Below are positions 43,169-52,134 of a stretch of 64,000 nt of DNA, in pieces. Source of the stretch: Temperatibacter sp965603205. Lineage in GTDB: Bacteria > Pseudomonadota > Alphaproteobacteria > Sphingomonadales > Kordiimonadaceae. The stretch covers positions 1-64,000 of the forward strand of contig CBFDCC010000001.1 in the NCBI GenBank assembly GCA_965603205.1. The letters are read 5' to 3'. How positions within the stretch are numbered: position 1 is the stretch's first letter; each line of letters opens with the position of its first letter. The translations under genes and the position numbers were made by a program. Under the pieces are notes generated by a model that searched no databases, was not told the origin of the DNA, and saw nothing but the letters and a program-made list of their open reading frames with translations.

Positions 43169-44065
43169 ATGGCTGTGAAGAAAAAAGGTTTAGGTAGAGG
43201 GCTTTCTGCGTTATTAGGCGACAATAGCCCCGTTATTATGGAAGATTCAGCGGTTGCTGAAAGTGCGGCAAATACGCGTCGCCGCCTGCCCATAGAGTTT
43301 ATTGAGCGTAATGTTAATCAGCCGCGTCAGCATTTTGACGCGCAGGCGATTGAAGAGCTTAGCGCCTCTATTAAAGATAAAGGCTTATTACAGCCAATAT
43401 TGGTGAGAGAGCTTGGCCCCGATCGGTATGAGATCGTAGCGGGTGAGCGGAGGTGGCGTGCAAGCCAAAAAGCTGGAATTCATGATGTTCCTGTTGTTAT
43501 CAAGGACTTAACAGATAGCGAAGTGCTAGAAATTGCTATTGTTGAGAATGTGCAGCGTCAGGATTTAACCCCAGTGGAGGAGGCTGTGGGCTATCGCCGC
43601 TTGATGAATGAATTCGGTCATACACAAGAAGTCGTCTCGGACATCGTTGGTAAAAGCCGTCCGCACGTTGCTAATCTTTTACGGCTTTTAACATTACCAG
43701 AACCTGTGCAGCAGATGGTTACAGAGGGACAAATTTCTATGGGTCATGCCCGCGCCCTTATTGGGTCGGATGATCCGCTGGCTTTGGCGCGTCAAATTGT
43801 CTCAAAGGGCATGACTGTTCGCCAAACCGAAGATATGGTTGGGGCCTCTAAGGGTAGAAAAAAACGCGAACCCCGCCCTGGTGGCATGGGATCTTCTATG
43901 TCACATAAAGACGCGGATACGCTCGCCCTCGAGAAAGACCTATCAGCCTCAACAGGGTTGAAAGTTTCAATCGATCATAAGGGTGATGATGGCGGCGCGC
44001 TGACGATCACGTATAAAACACTAGAGCAATTAGACGATATCTGTAGCCGTTTAGGTGTTGGATAA
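43169..44065 (+). CDS. parB: Chromosome partitioning protein ParB (Spo0J)
   Basis: A 298-residue CTPase and DNA-binding clamp. The N-terminal KKKGLGRGLSALLGD is typical, followed by the CTP-binding blocks QPILVRELGPDRYEIVAGER then RWRA and VENVQRQDLTPVEEA. The helix-turn-helix that reads parS is near VVSDIVGKSRPHVANLLRLL, and a C-terminal dimer domain ends the protein. A strong bidirectional terminator follows. Confidence 0.97.
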   Translation: MAVKKKGLGRGLSALLGDNSPVIMEDSAVAESAANTRRRLPIEFIERNVNQPRQHFDAQAIEELSASIKDKGLLQPILVRELGPDRYEIVAGERRWRASQKAGIHDVPVVIKDLTDSEVLEIAIVENVQRQDLTPVEEAVGYRRLMNEFGHTQEVVSDIVGKSRPHVANLLRLLTLPEPVQQMVTEGQISMGHARALIGSDDPLALARQIVSKGMTVRQTEDMVGASKGRKKREPRPGGMGSSMSHKDADTLALEKDLSASTGLKVSIDHKGDDGGALTITYKTLEQLDDICSRLGVG

Positions 44066-44087
44066 TATATATATTTCATGATGTTAT

Positions 44088-44119
44088 AAAAAAGGCCCCT
44101 TAATTGGGGCCTTTTTTTT
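44088..44119. terminator. Bidirectional terminator between parB and gshB
   Basis: AAAAAAGGCCCC, loop TTAATT, GGGGCCTTTTTTTT. The stem is flanked by A on one side and T on the other, so it serves the convergent parB and gshB genes. Confidence 0.93.
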
Positions 44120-44134
44120 GTTATGTATATATTC

Positions 44135-45091
44135 TTAAACTTTGGCTTCAATAGCGTCCCAAAGCTCACCAGCCAGATTAACATTTTTGAATTTGTTAAT
44201 AGCCATTATACCTGTGGGCGAGGTCACATTAATCTCTGTTAACCAGCCATCTATGACATCAATACCAACAAATAGCAGGCCGCGCGACTTTAGCTCTGGC
44301 CCCAGAATATCACAAATTTCCTGCTCTTTTTCGGTTAAGTCTGTTTCAAGTGCTATGCCGCCCGCTACAAGGTTTGATCTAATTTCACCCTTGGCTGGCA
44401 CACGGTTAACCCCGCCCGATGCTTTGCCATCAATTAGGATGATGCGTTTATCACCGTGAACAACTTCAGGCAAAAACTTTTGAATCATCAAGGCTTCACG
44501 ACTAGTTTCAAAAAACAACTCTGTCAGTGCCATTAGATTGCTGTCGCCTTCTTTTAAATGGAAAACACCACTGCCCCCCATGCCATATAAGGGCTTAACG
44601 ATAATTTCACCATATTTTTCGCGGAAGGCCAGAATATCCTCAAGGCGGCGCGTGATCATGGTTGGCGGCATTAAGGCACGGAATTTTTCCTGCGTAACGA
44701 ATAGTTTTTCAGGCGCATTTCTAACTTCAGTAGGGTTGTTAACCACCAAAGTTTTCGGATGAATAAGGTCTAATAGATGAGTGGCAGTTATATACGCCAT
44801 ATCAAAGGGAGGATCTTGGCGCATTTGAATAACATCAATATCTTCAGCGAGGTCAATCATACGACCTTCACCAAAGGTATAGTGATTACCCACTTCATAA
44901 CGCACTGTCATCGGGTGAGCGAAGGCGCGAACTGTTCCTTCGTCATAGGTTAGGTCATTGGGCAAATAATGATATATTTCATACCCGCGTGCCTGTGCCT
45001 CTATTATCATAGAAAATGTACTGTCACCGGCAGTATTTACATCTTCCATCGCATCCATTTGAAAGGCAACGCGCAGTGGTTTATTGCTCAT
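44135..45091 (-). CDS. gshB: Glutathione synthetase
   Basis: A 318-residue ATP-grasp ligase that joins glycine to gamma-glutamylcysteine. FQMDAMEDVNTAGDSTFSMI and QMRQDPPFDMAYITAT are family signatures. KPLYGMGGSGVFHLKEGD is the ATP-binding loop and ITEINVTSPTGI-type sequence (LTEINVTSPTGIMAI) ends the active site. It is the third gene of the minus-strand rsmI-yraN-gshB run. Confidence 0.95.
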   Translation of the reverse strand: MSNKPLRVAFQMDAMEDVNTAGDSTFSMIIEAQARGYEIYHYLPNDLTYDEGTVRAFAHPMTVRYEVGNHYTFGEGRMIDLAEDIDVIQMRQDPPFDMAYITATHLLDLIHPKTLVVNNPTEVRNAPEKLFVTQEKFRALMPPTMITRRLEDILAFREKYGEIIVKPLYGMGGSGVFHLKEGDSNLMALTELFFETSREALMIQKFLPEVVHGDKRIILIDGKASGGVNRVPAKGEIRSNLVAGGIALETDLTEKEQEICDILGPELKSRGLLFVGIDVIDGWLTEINVTSPTGIMAINKFKNVNLAGELWDAIEAKV

Positions 45092-45120
45092 AATCTATTC
45101 CTTAACTCTTTATCTTATCT

Positions 45121-45498
45121 TTAGGCATGGGGTCGCCATGCTTCCTTTATATGGTGCGGCCATACGCTTTTACCAATCACAATAACGTCAAATCGCATGG
45201 GGCCATTATGGTGGTGTTGGGCTGCCCATATCTTTGCTGCGGATTCTATACGTTTGCGCTGCTTTAAAGTCACGCTTTCTTTGGCTGTGGCAATTGATTG
45301 TCTTGCTTTAACTTCGACAAAAACATGAAGAGTGCCTTTTTTGGCAATGATATCAATCTCTCCAGCTTTACATTTGAAGCGTTTGTTTAATATACGATAA
45401 CCTTTAAACATCAAAAGTAGCGCAGCATAACTTTCTGCGCGACGACCAAGTTTTTCCGCCTTTAAACGTTTGTTTTGTCTATCGCCCTTTAAAGTCAT
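45121..45498 (-). CDS. YraN/UPF0102 family endonuclease-like protein
   Basis: A 125-residue protein with the restriction-endonuclease-like fold: GRRAESYAALLLMFKGYRIL, then AGEIDIIAKKGTLHVFVEVK, giving the D...ExK nuclease pattern. The function is not established; family members lie beside rsmI in most alphaproteobacteria. The start overlaps the rsmI stop by 4 bases, so they are translationally coupled. Confidence 0.88.
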   Translation of the reverse strand: MTLKGDRQNKRLKAEKLGRRAESYAALLLMFKGYRILNKRFKCKAGEIDIIAKKGTLHVFVEVKARQSIATAKESVTLKQRKRIESAAKIWAAQHHHNGPMRFDVIVIGKSVWPHHIKEAWRPHA

Positions 45499-46364
45499 TC
45501 GTTATCTTTTATCTCTAATGCTTTATTATAAAGGTCTTTTTTCTTCTCACCCGTTAGTTCAGACACTAAATTAGCGGCATCTTTGACCTTTAGGTGATTT
45601 AGGGCGATCTTAAGCGCCTTTTCTGCATCAATTTCTATTTTGTTTGTTTTCTCGGCTTTTGGTGCTGGACCAATGACCATAACAGCCTCACCCTTGGGCG
45701 CGCCGTGCTCTGCGTAATGTTCAGCAAGCTCTGCGCAGGTGCCGCGCCTAACTTCCTCAAATTTTTTGGTCAGCTCTCGGCACATGGCGGCTTGCCTATT
45801 TGCAAATATGGGGGCGGCATCAGCCAAGCTTTCAGGCAGGCGACGCGTACTTTCATAATAAATCAGTGTGCCGCGCAATTCAGCAGCTTCAGCAAACCAG
45901 GTTTTGCGTGATGCTGATTTATGGGGTGAAAAACCAAGGAATGTAAAACGGTCGGTGGGTAACCCCGTTAGTGTAAGTGCCGTAATTGCAGCACAAGCAC
46001 CCGGTAAAGATATAACTTCAAGATTAGAATCTTGCGCCTCTGCCACCAGTTTAAATCCTGGATCAGAGATGAGCGGTGTTCCTGCGTCTGATACCAGCGC
46101 CACACGCTCGCCAGCCATAATTTTCTCTAAAATACGCGGGCGCTGCCTATCGCCGTTATGTTCATGGTATGGGATCATCGGTTTGTGAAAACCTAGCGCC
46201 ATTAATAATTTACCTGTAACGCGCGTATCCTCGCAGGCGATTACATCAACATTGCGCAGTGTATCAACGGCGCGGGATGTAATATCCCCCATATTACCAA
46301 TAGGTGTGGCGACAATATAAAGGCCAGCCTTTAAAGATTTTGTCTCTTGAATTGTATTTGCCAT
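45495..46364 (-). CDS. rsmI: 16S rRNA 2'-O-ribose C1402 methyltransferase RsmI
   Basis: A 289-residue tetrapyrrole-methylase-fold enzyme. GLYIVATPIGNMGDITSRAV, VIACEDTRVTGKLL, YHEHNGDRQRP and LVSDAGTPLISDPGFKLV are signatures of RsmI. It methylates the ribose of C1402 in 16S rRNA. It is the head of a minus-strand operon with yraN and gshB and is divergent from the lpoA-like gene. Confidence 0.95.
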   Translation of the reverse strand: MANTIQETKSLKAGLYIVATPIGNMGDITSRAVDTLRNVDVIACEDTRVTGKLLMALGFHKPMIPYHEHNGDRQRPRILEKIMAGERVALVSDAGTPLISDPGFKLVAEAQDSNLEVISLPGACAAITALTLTGLPTDRFTFLGFSPHKSASRKTWFAEAAELRGTLIYYESTRRLPESLADAAPIFANRQAAMCRELTKKFEEVRRGTCAELAEHYAEHGAPKGEAVMVIGPAPKAEKTNKIEIDAEKALKIALNHLKVKDAANLVSELTGEKKKDLYNKALEIKDNE

Positions 46365-46500
46365 TATTTTGACCTAGATTGATGTAATTGTGCCAGATTG
46401 ATATAATAGATTGATTAACTAGGAGCTACCATGATTTGCGCGTAGCTGTCGATGATTATAAAATTAGACCATAGCAACAATAATAATAGATGAGAGCCTT

Positions 46501-47835
46501 TTGACAAAAACATTACAAACGATTGCCATACTAACGTTGCTAAGCTTAAGCGCTTGTGGGCCAGAGACTCCAGCCCCCAAACGCATGGCGGCGCCTGTAC
46601 CCGATATGACATTTGATGAAGTGAATGATGAGGTTGGGGTAGTAGTAGACACCGATAAATCAATTAAAATTGCTGTGTTGTTACCGCTTTCAGGACCAGA
46701 GGCTGCGCTTGGTGCGTCTATGCTAAAGGCAGCAACGCTGGCGTTGTTTGATGCCTATGACCCGCGGCTAAAATTATACCCCCTAGATACAGGCGGCAGA
46801 ACAGAAGGCGCGCGCAACGCGGCCGATCAGGCGATTGAGTTAGGTGCAAAGGTTGTTGTTGGGCCGCTACTATCTGGCAATATTCAGGCAGCTGGCAATA
46901 TTTTAGCGACCGCGGGTATTCCGCTTATTGGTTTTTCTAGTGATAGTACGGTGGCGCAGCGCGGCCGCTATGTGATGGGGTTTTTGCCTGAAACAGAGGT
47001 TTCTCGCGTAACATCCTATGCCATTGATCAAGGCTATCATGAATTTGGCGCGTTAATTCCTGACAGTAAATACGGCGAGCGGGTGCGGGATGCATTTGGT
47101 GATGCTGTTTATGATGGGGCGGCAAATATAACGGCGATGCAGGTTTACCCCAATGATCCAGATAATGTGCAGGAACCCGTCAAAAAGATTGCCCAGTGGG
47201 ATAAACGCCGCAAGGAAGTTACCAGCGAGGTGCGGGCGCTAGAATTATTACGCGATGATGTAACGGATGAAATAGCTGATGCATTAAAGGATAAAGAGGT
47301 AATAAGTGGCCCTGCTTTTACTGCTGTTTTACTGCCTGAAGGCGGTGCTTTATTGCGCACGCTTGCCCCGCTTCTATCCTATTATGAAGTTGACCCTAAT
47401 GTTGTGAAACTGCTCGGGACAGGGCTTTGGAATGATCCGACATTGCTTAACGAGCCGCCTCTTAGGGCTGGCTGGTTTGCGGGCACGGACCCAGCGGCCT
47501 TGCGGGATTTTAGTCACCATTATGAAAGTATTTATAACGAACCGCCCGCGCGCATCGCCTCAATCGCCTATGATAGTATTGGGTTGATTGCCACATTGGT
47601 CCGCGAGCAATTAGATATTGATGCTATTGTAATCAATGCTGAAATGATTGAAAATCAAGATGGTTTCAGCGGCGTTGATGGTTTATTCCGCTTTTTATCT
47701 GATGGCACGATCGAGCGCGCCCTTGCGATCCTAGAGATTAATCCAAAAGGATTTAAAATTGTCGACCCTGCCCAAAAAGCATTCCCTACTTTTGGCTTTG
47801 GCCTAAAACAGGTTTCCAATGAGCCTAATGATTAA
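46501..47835 (+). CDS. Penicillin-binding protein activator (LpoA-like) lipoprotein
   Basis: A 444-residue lipoprotein. The start is TTG; the signal ends in the lipobox LLSLSACG, so the mature protein is lipid-anchored. IAVLLPLSGPEAALGASMLK begins a periplasmic-binding-protein type I fold similar to LpoA and branched-chain amino-acid receptors; ELGAKVVVGPLLSGNI and IPLIGFSSDSTVAQ follow. Next to rsmI and yraN this is the usual LpoA position, and it probably stimulates peptidoglycan synthesis. The stop overlaps the hemW stop region by 4 bases. Confidence 0.82.
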   Translation: MTKTLQTIAILTLLSLSACGPETPAPKRMAAPVPDMTFDEVNDEVGVVVDTDKSIKIAVLLPLSGPEAALGASMLKAATLALFDAYDPRLKLYPLDTGGRTEGARNAADQAIELGAKVVVGPLLSGNIQAAGNILATAGIPLIGFSSDSTVAQRGRYVMGFLPETEVSRVTSYAIDQGYHEFGALIPDSKYGERVRDAFGDAVYDGAANITAMQVYPNDPDNVQEPVKKIAQWDKRRKEVTSEVRALELLRDDVTDEIADALKDKEVISGPAFTAVLLPEGGALLRTLAPLLSYYEVDPNVVKLLGTGLWNDPTLLNEPPLRAGWFAGTDPAALRDFSHHYESIYNEPPARIASIAYDSIGLIATLVREQLDIDAIVINAEMIENQDGFSGVDGLFRFLSDGTIERALAILEINPKGFKIVDPAQKAFPTFGFGLKQVSNEPND

Positions 47836-49058
47836 GCTAATATTTTACCGAGGATGAAATTGAGAAGAGGCAAGCCCTTTGGTGTTAAGCCATAATGGCT
47901 GTCAGTCTCGGTGATATAGCCATCATGCTTGAAGAAGCTATCAGCCGATTCCTCAATCACTGAGCTTAGTGGTGCACCAAAGCGACGTTCAAAACCCGCT
48001 TTATCAATGCCTTTTATCAGGCGTAGACCCATCATCACAGCCTCAATACGGCGATCCTCTACAGGGATATGTTCGCTTTCGCTCAGCCCTAAACCTGTTG
48101 AGTTAACGGCTTTTAACCAATCTTCTGGGCGCTTGATTTGTGCATGTCCTGTGGCTGCGCCTGTATCACAAGCTGGCGCGCGGCCATGCGCCCATATATT
48201 TGTCATTGGCGCGCGGCCATGCGCGCCGGGTCCAATGCCCAAATAATAATCGCCCTGCCAGTAGCTAAGGTTATGTTGTGATTCCTCGCCTATGCGCGCG
48301 TGATTTGATATTTCATAGGCGGGTAAGCCAGCATCATTTGTGATTTCTTGGGTTAGGTCATATAGGGCGGCTGCCGCATCTTCATCGGGCAGGGTGAATT
48401 TACCGCGCTTAAATTGATGATAAAAGGCGGTGCCTTCCTCGATTGTCAGCTGATAAAGCGATAGATGCGATAGGTCAAAGCTTAAGGCTTGCTCTAGCTC
48501 AGCGCGCCACTGATCTTGTGTTTGCTCTGGTCGTGCATAAATGAGGTCAATACTCACACGGTCAAATGTAGACCGCGCAACTTCTAATGCTTTTAACGCC
48601 TCTGCCGCATTATGCAGGCGGCCGAGAAATTTAAGTTGGTCATCATGCAGCGATTGTACACCCATGGACAATCTGTTCACACCCGCCTCGCGGTATGCTT
48701 TAAACCGGCCCGCCTCAACACTGGATGGATTGGCCTCCATCGTGATCTCAGTCGCCCCAATAGGACCCCAGTGTTTTTGGATACGGTCGATAACGGCTTT
48801 AACGGTTTCTGGTTCCATGAGCGACGGGGTACCACCACCAAAGAAGATGCTGCTGGCTGATATGTTGGGGAATTTCTCGGCGAATGTATCAATCTCTCGC
48901 ACTAAGGCGCTGCGCCAGTCTTGATGAGAAACTTCATCGCGTACGTGACTGTTGAAATCGCAGTAGGGGCATTTCTTGAGGCAAAATGGCCAATGCACAT
49001 AAATGGCGGCAGCGCCTGTGTAGCTGCTAGATGGGATAATTTTTTTGGTATCTGTCAT
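47832..49058 (-). CDS. hemW: Haem chaperone HemW (radical SAM)
   Basis: A 408-residue radical SAM protein. The iron-sulfur motif is FCLKKCPYCDFNSH (CxxxCxxC). IFFGGGTPSLMEPETV, NRLSMGVQSLHDDQLKFLGR and the C-terminal winged part are typical of HemW, a haem-binding relative of coproporphyrinogen III oxidase HemN. It is convergent with the lpoA-like gene. It is preceded by a mosaic repeat and rdgB on the same strand, an order common in alphaproteobacteria (rph-rdgB-hemW). Confidence 0.93.
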   Translation of the reverse strand: MTDTKKIIPSSSYTGAAAIYVHWPFCLKKCPYCDFNSHVRDEVSHQDWRSALVREIDTFAEKFPNISASSIFFGGGTPSLMEPETVKAVIDRIQKHWGPIGATEITMEANPSSVEAGRFKAYREAGVNRLSMGVQSLHDDQLKFLGRLHNAAEALKALEVARSTFDRVSIDLIYARPEQTQDQWRAELEQALSFDLSHLSLYQLTIEEGTAFYHQFKRGKFTLPDEDAAAALYDLTQEITNDAGLPAYEISNHARIGEESQHNLSYWQGDYYLGIGPGAHGRAPMTNIWAHGRAPACDTGAATGHAQIKRPEDWLKAVNSTGLGLSESEHIPVEDRRIEAVMMGLRLIKGIDKAGFERRFGAPLSSVIEESADSFFKHDGYITETDSHYGLTPKGLPLLNFILGKILA

Positions 49059-49073
49059 AGTTATCTCTTCTAT

Positions 49074-49128
49074 TCGCGCAATGATGCGCGCCTCGCGGTC
49101 GCTCGGTACGGATACTAACGTATCCTAA
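49074..49128 (-). repeat. Mosaic repeat between rdgB and hemW
   Basis: CGCGCAATGATGCGCG, CTCGCGGTCGCTCGGTACG and the hairpin GGATACTAACGTATCC. It fills nearly the whole 66-base gap. Confidence 0.83.
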
Positions 49129-49739
49129 TTATTTTTAAAACAAGCCGCAATCAATTGCTTGAACGCATTAGCCCGGTGGCTCATGGCATGTTTATCAGAT
49201 GGATCCATTTCGGCAAAAGTAATACCATGTCCCTTGGGGATAAAAATTGGATCATAGCCAAAACCCTTTTCCCCGCGCATAGGCCAAGTGAGATCACCAA
49301 AAACTTTACCTTCAAAGCTTGCCATAACACCATCAGGCCACGCAAGAGTGAGGGCGCAGGTAAAATGAGCAGCTTTGTCGTTCTGATTTCTCTTGGCCTC
49401 AACTTCTTCCATCACGCGTTTCATTGCAACGTTAAAATCTTTGCTGTCACCAGCGTATCTGGCGCTATAAATACCGGGTGCGCCGCCAAGTGCGTCCACA
49501 GACAGGCCGCTATCATCAGCAAGGGCTGGTAGGCCAGACGCCTTGGCTGAAGCCAGTGCTTTTATCTCTGCATTGGCAATGAAAGTGTCACCATCTTCAA
49601 TAGGCTCGGGCAGACCTAGATCACCCGCAGATATAGTCTCTACGCCATATGGAGCGAGCAATTCACCAATTTCACGCACCTTGCCTTGGTTATGGCTAGC
49701 TATTACCAGTTTGTTTGATGTAAATTTACGGTGTGTCAT
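49125..49739 (-). CDS. rdgB: Non-canonical purine NTP pyrophosphatase (ITP/XTP)
   Basis: A 204-residue Ham1/RdgB protein that removes dITP and XTP from the nucleotide pool. LVIASHNQGKVREIGELL opens the protein, ALADDSGLSVDALGGAPGI is the substrate-binding loop, and GFGYDPIFIPKGHGITFAEM and MSHRANAF end the active site. It lies in the rph-rdgB-hemW order, each gene separated by mosaic repeats. Confidence 0.95.
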   Translation of the reverse strand: MTHRKFTSNKLVIASHNQGKVREIGELLAPYGVETISAGDLGLPEPIEDGDTFIANAEIKALASAKASGLPALADDSGLSVDALGGAPGIYSARYAGDSKDFNVAMKRVMEEVEAKRNQNDKAAHFTCALTLAWPDGVMASFEGKVFGDLTWPMRGEKGFGYDPIFIPKGHGITFAEMDPSDKHAMSHRANAFKQLIAACFKNN

Positions 49740-49749
49740 TTTATTGTTT

Positions 49750-50038
49750 CCCGTTCAATCGTCACTAGTGGCTATTCGGCGAATGATCGCCGCCTCGCGG
49801 TCGCTCGGTACGCTTCGCTATTATTATTTCGTCATTCCCGCGAAGGCGGGAATTTCTATCCGTTCAAGCGCCACTGGTGGCTTTCCCTCGCATTAGCTCG
49901 GCCTCATGGTCATTCGGTACGGATACTAGCGTATCCTAATTAAGTACATATAATTAGGAACCAACGGTTCCGTATCGACCAAGTGTGAGGCGGCAATAAT
50001 TTGCCGAAAGCCCCTAGCGGCACTTGAGCGGATAGATA
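49750..50038 (-). repeat. Mosaic palindromic repeats between rph and rdgB
   Basis: CCGTTCAATCGTCACTAGTG, CGGCGAATGATCGCCG, GCGGTCGCTCGGTACGC, the REP-like ATTCCCGCGAAGGCGGGAAT, GCGCCACTGGTGGC, TCGCATTAGCTCGGCC, GGTACGGATACTAGCGTATCC, GGAACCAACGGTTCCGTATC, and GGCGGCAATAATTTGCCG. It fills the 300-base gap completely. Confidence 0.87.
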
Positions 50039-50039
50039 T

Positions 50040-50759
50040 TTATTTCAACGCTTCGCGTTGAGCTTTACCAATCGTATCACAGCCCATGCGCGCTAGGCGT
50101 AGCAAACGTAAAAACTCTTCTTCAGAGAATGGCTCTTCTTCGGCTGTGCCTTGAATTTCAACGATGCCACCCTTGCCTGTTAGAACAAAGTTCGCGTCTG
50201 TTTCGGCTGAGCTATCCTCGTCATAATCCAAATCACAAACGCCAGTACCTTGGTAAATACCGCAACTGATAGCCGCTATAGAATCTGTAAAGGGCATTTC
50301 TTTAATATGGCCTTGCTCAATCGCCCACTCAAAACACTGGTACAGCGCTACATACGCACCAGAAATTGAGGCTGTGCGTGTGCCGCCATCGGCTTGGATC
50401 ACGTCACAATCGATACGTACTTGTTTTTCACCCATTTTAGTGAGGTCAACAACAGCGCGCATAGCACGACCAATCAAGCGTTGAATTTCTTGTGTACGAC
50501 CAGATTGTTTACCTGAGGCTGCTTCACGGCGCATACGGCTGTGTGTTGAGCGCGGTAGCATGCCATATTCAGCGGTAATCCAGCCCTTGCCAGTGTCGCG
50601 CATCCATGGCGGACATTTTTCTTCAAAGGATGCTGTAACCAGCACATGTGTATCGCCGAATTTAATTAGGCAGCTACCCTCTGCATGCTTTGAAAAGCCA
50701 GGTGTGATCTCTATATCGCGCATTTGGTCGACGCTACGGCCGCTTGGTCTAGTTGTCAT
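50040..50759 (-). CDS. rph: Ribonuclease PH
   Basis: A 239-residue phosphorolytic exonuclease that trims tRNA 3' ends. TRPSGRSVDQMRDIEITPGF opens the protein; GWITAEYGMLPRSTHSRMRR then SGKQSGRTQEIQRLIGRAMR are the catalytic blocks; RIDCDVIQADGGTRTASISG follows. AAGGA precedes the ATG. rph is divergent from hrcA, as in many alphaproteobacteria. Confidence 0.96.
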   Translation of the reverse strand: MTTRPSGRSVDQMRDIEITPGFSKHAEGSCLIKFGDTHVLVTASFEEKCPPWMRDTGKGWITAEYGMLPRSTHSRMRREAASGKQSGRTQEIQRLIGRAMRAVVDLTKMGEKQVRIDCDVIQADGGTRTASISGAYVALYQCFEWAIEQGHIKEMPFTDSIAAISCGIYQGTGVCDLDYDEDSSAETDANFVLTGKGGIVEIQGTAEEEPFSEEEFLRLLRLARMGCDTIGKAQREALK

Positions 50760-50783
50760 TTTGATTCCTTGTTGTTTTTAGTT

Positions 50784-51057
50784 TCGCGCAATGATGCGCG
50801 CCTCACGCTTGTTCGATACGGAAGCTAGGCTTCCTATAAATTTTCCGTCATTCCCGCGAAGGCGGGAATCTTTATCCTCGCATTAGCTCGGCCTCCCGCT
50901 TGGTCGGTACGGAGCCTACGGTTCCTATTCATATTCGCACTTCTAGCCTTTAATAAGCAAAAGGTCTAGTAAGATTGACCTTTGGTGATTTGCTACTTAC
51001 ATATATAGGGCGTAGCCCGTACTGAGCGACTGCGAAGCCGCAGCTTTAGCGAGGACC
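50784..51057. repeat. Mosaic palindromic repeats between rph and hrcA
   Basis: One set (50784-50931) has CGCGCAATGATGCGCG, ACGGAAGCTAGGCTTCC, the REP-like palindrome, TCGCATTAGCTCGGCC and CGGTACGGAGCCTACGGTTCC. Another (51005-51057) has TAGGGCGTAGCCCGTACTG, GCGACTGCGAAGCC and GCAGCTTTAGCGAGGACC beside the hrcA start. Between them a separate hairpin AAAGGTC (50960-50966) / GACCTTT (50977-50983) occurs. No CIRCE element is seen. Confidence 0.85.
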
Positions 51058-51068
51058 TAACTAAAAAA

Positions 51069-52115
51069 ATGAATATTCTTGAGCTTAATGACAGATCTAA
51101 AAAAATCTTCCGCCAGATTGTTGAAAGCTATCTGGAAACGGGTGATCCTATTGGCTCGCGCACTTTGTCTAAGGCGGGGTCGCTTGATGTATCACCTGCG
51201 ACCATTCGTAATGTGATGGCAGACCTAGAAGAGGCTGGGCTTGTTATGGCGCCGCATACAAGTGCGGGTCGTATTCCCACTGATACGGGTTTGCGCATGT
51301 TTGTTGACGGGCTAATGGAGGTGGGTAACCTATCCAAATTAGAGCAAGAATCTATTCTAGGGCAATGCAAAGCAACAGGCCGCAATATGGAAGAAGTTTT
51401 ATCCGACGCGACCAAGGCTTTGTCGGGTCTATCAAATTGCGCCAGTGTTGTGATGGTACCAAAGGATGATTTTATCATTCGCCAAGTGGAATTTGTGCCG
51501 TTGCCGCCTGATCGCGCACTTGTGGTGCTGGTCAGCGATGATGGTACCGTTGAAAACCGTATTATATCTTTGCCGCCCAATCTGCCAGCCTCAACGCTGG
51601 TGATGGCGGGTAATTTTATGAATGCGCGGCTGTCTGGCCGTACTTTGGCTGAGGCTGAGGCTGTTTTGGCGGCGGAACTCACCACCCATCAGGCAGAATT
51701 AGATATATTAACGGCTAAAGTGGTGGCTGACGGCCTTGCCGTATGGTCAGATAATACAAATAATGGTACTAAGGGTGGATCTCTTATTGTATCTGGGCAA
51801 GGAAATTTGCTAAATAGCCTGCAAGCGGCTGACGACTTTGAGCGCATAAGGCGTTTATTTGATGATCTAGAGAGCAAAAAAGAGATGATAAATCTCTTGC
51901 AAGCAGCCAAAGAGGGTGGGGGTGTCCGCATTTTTATTGGCGCTGAGAATAATTTATTTTCGCTTTCGGGTTCATCTTTGGTAGTTAGTCCCTATATGAA
52001 TACAGAAAACAATATTGTTGGCGTGATTGGGGTTATAGGACCGACCCGTTTAAATTACGCACGCATCATACCGATGGTAGATTACACAGCGCAGGTCGTA
52101 TCGCGCTTATTATAA
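51069..52115 (+). CDS. hrcA: Heat-inducible transcription repressor HrcA
   Basis: A 348-residue repressor that binds CIRCE elements. The N-terminal winged helix contains LETGDPIGSRTLSK and ISPATIRNVMADLEE-type sequence (VSPATIRNVMADLEEAGLV); PHTSAGRIPTDTGLRMFVD is a family signature; the C-terminal part has VVSPYMNTENNIVGVIGVIG. No CIRCE is visible in this window, so its targets (probably groESL) lie elsewhere. grpE follows 19 bases later. Confidence 0.95.
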   Translation: MNILELNDRSKKIFRQIVESYLETGDPIGSRTLSKAGSLDVSPATIRNVMADLEEAGLVMAPHTSAGRIPTDTGLRMFVDGLMEVGNLSKLEQESILGQCKATGRNMEEVLSDATKALSGLSNCASVVMVPKDDFIIRQVEFVPLPPDRALVVLVSDDGTVENRIISLPPNLPASTLVMAGNFMNARLSGRTLAEAEAVLAAELTTHQAELDILTAKVVADGLAVWSDNTNNGTKGGSLIVSGQGNLLNSLQAADDFERIRRLFDDLESKKEMINLLQAAKEGGGVRIFIGAENNLFSLSGSSLVVSPYMNTENNIVGVIGVIGPTRLNYARIIPMVDYTAQVVSRLL

Positions 52116-52134
52116 TATTAGAGAGTTAAGACAG

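Noticed and set aside
50960..50983. Considered a CIRCE element or terminator before hrcA
   Set aside because: AAAGGTC/GACCTTT does not match the CIRCE sequence and has no T-run; left as an unexplained hairpin.
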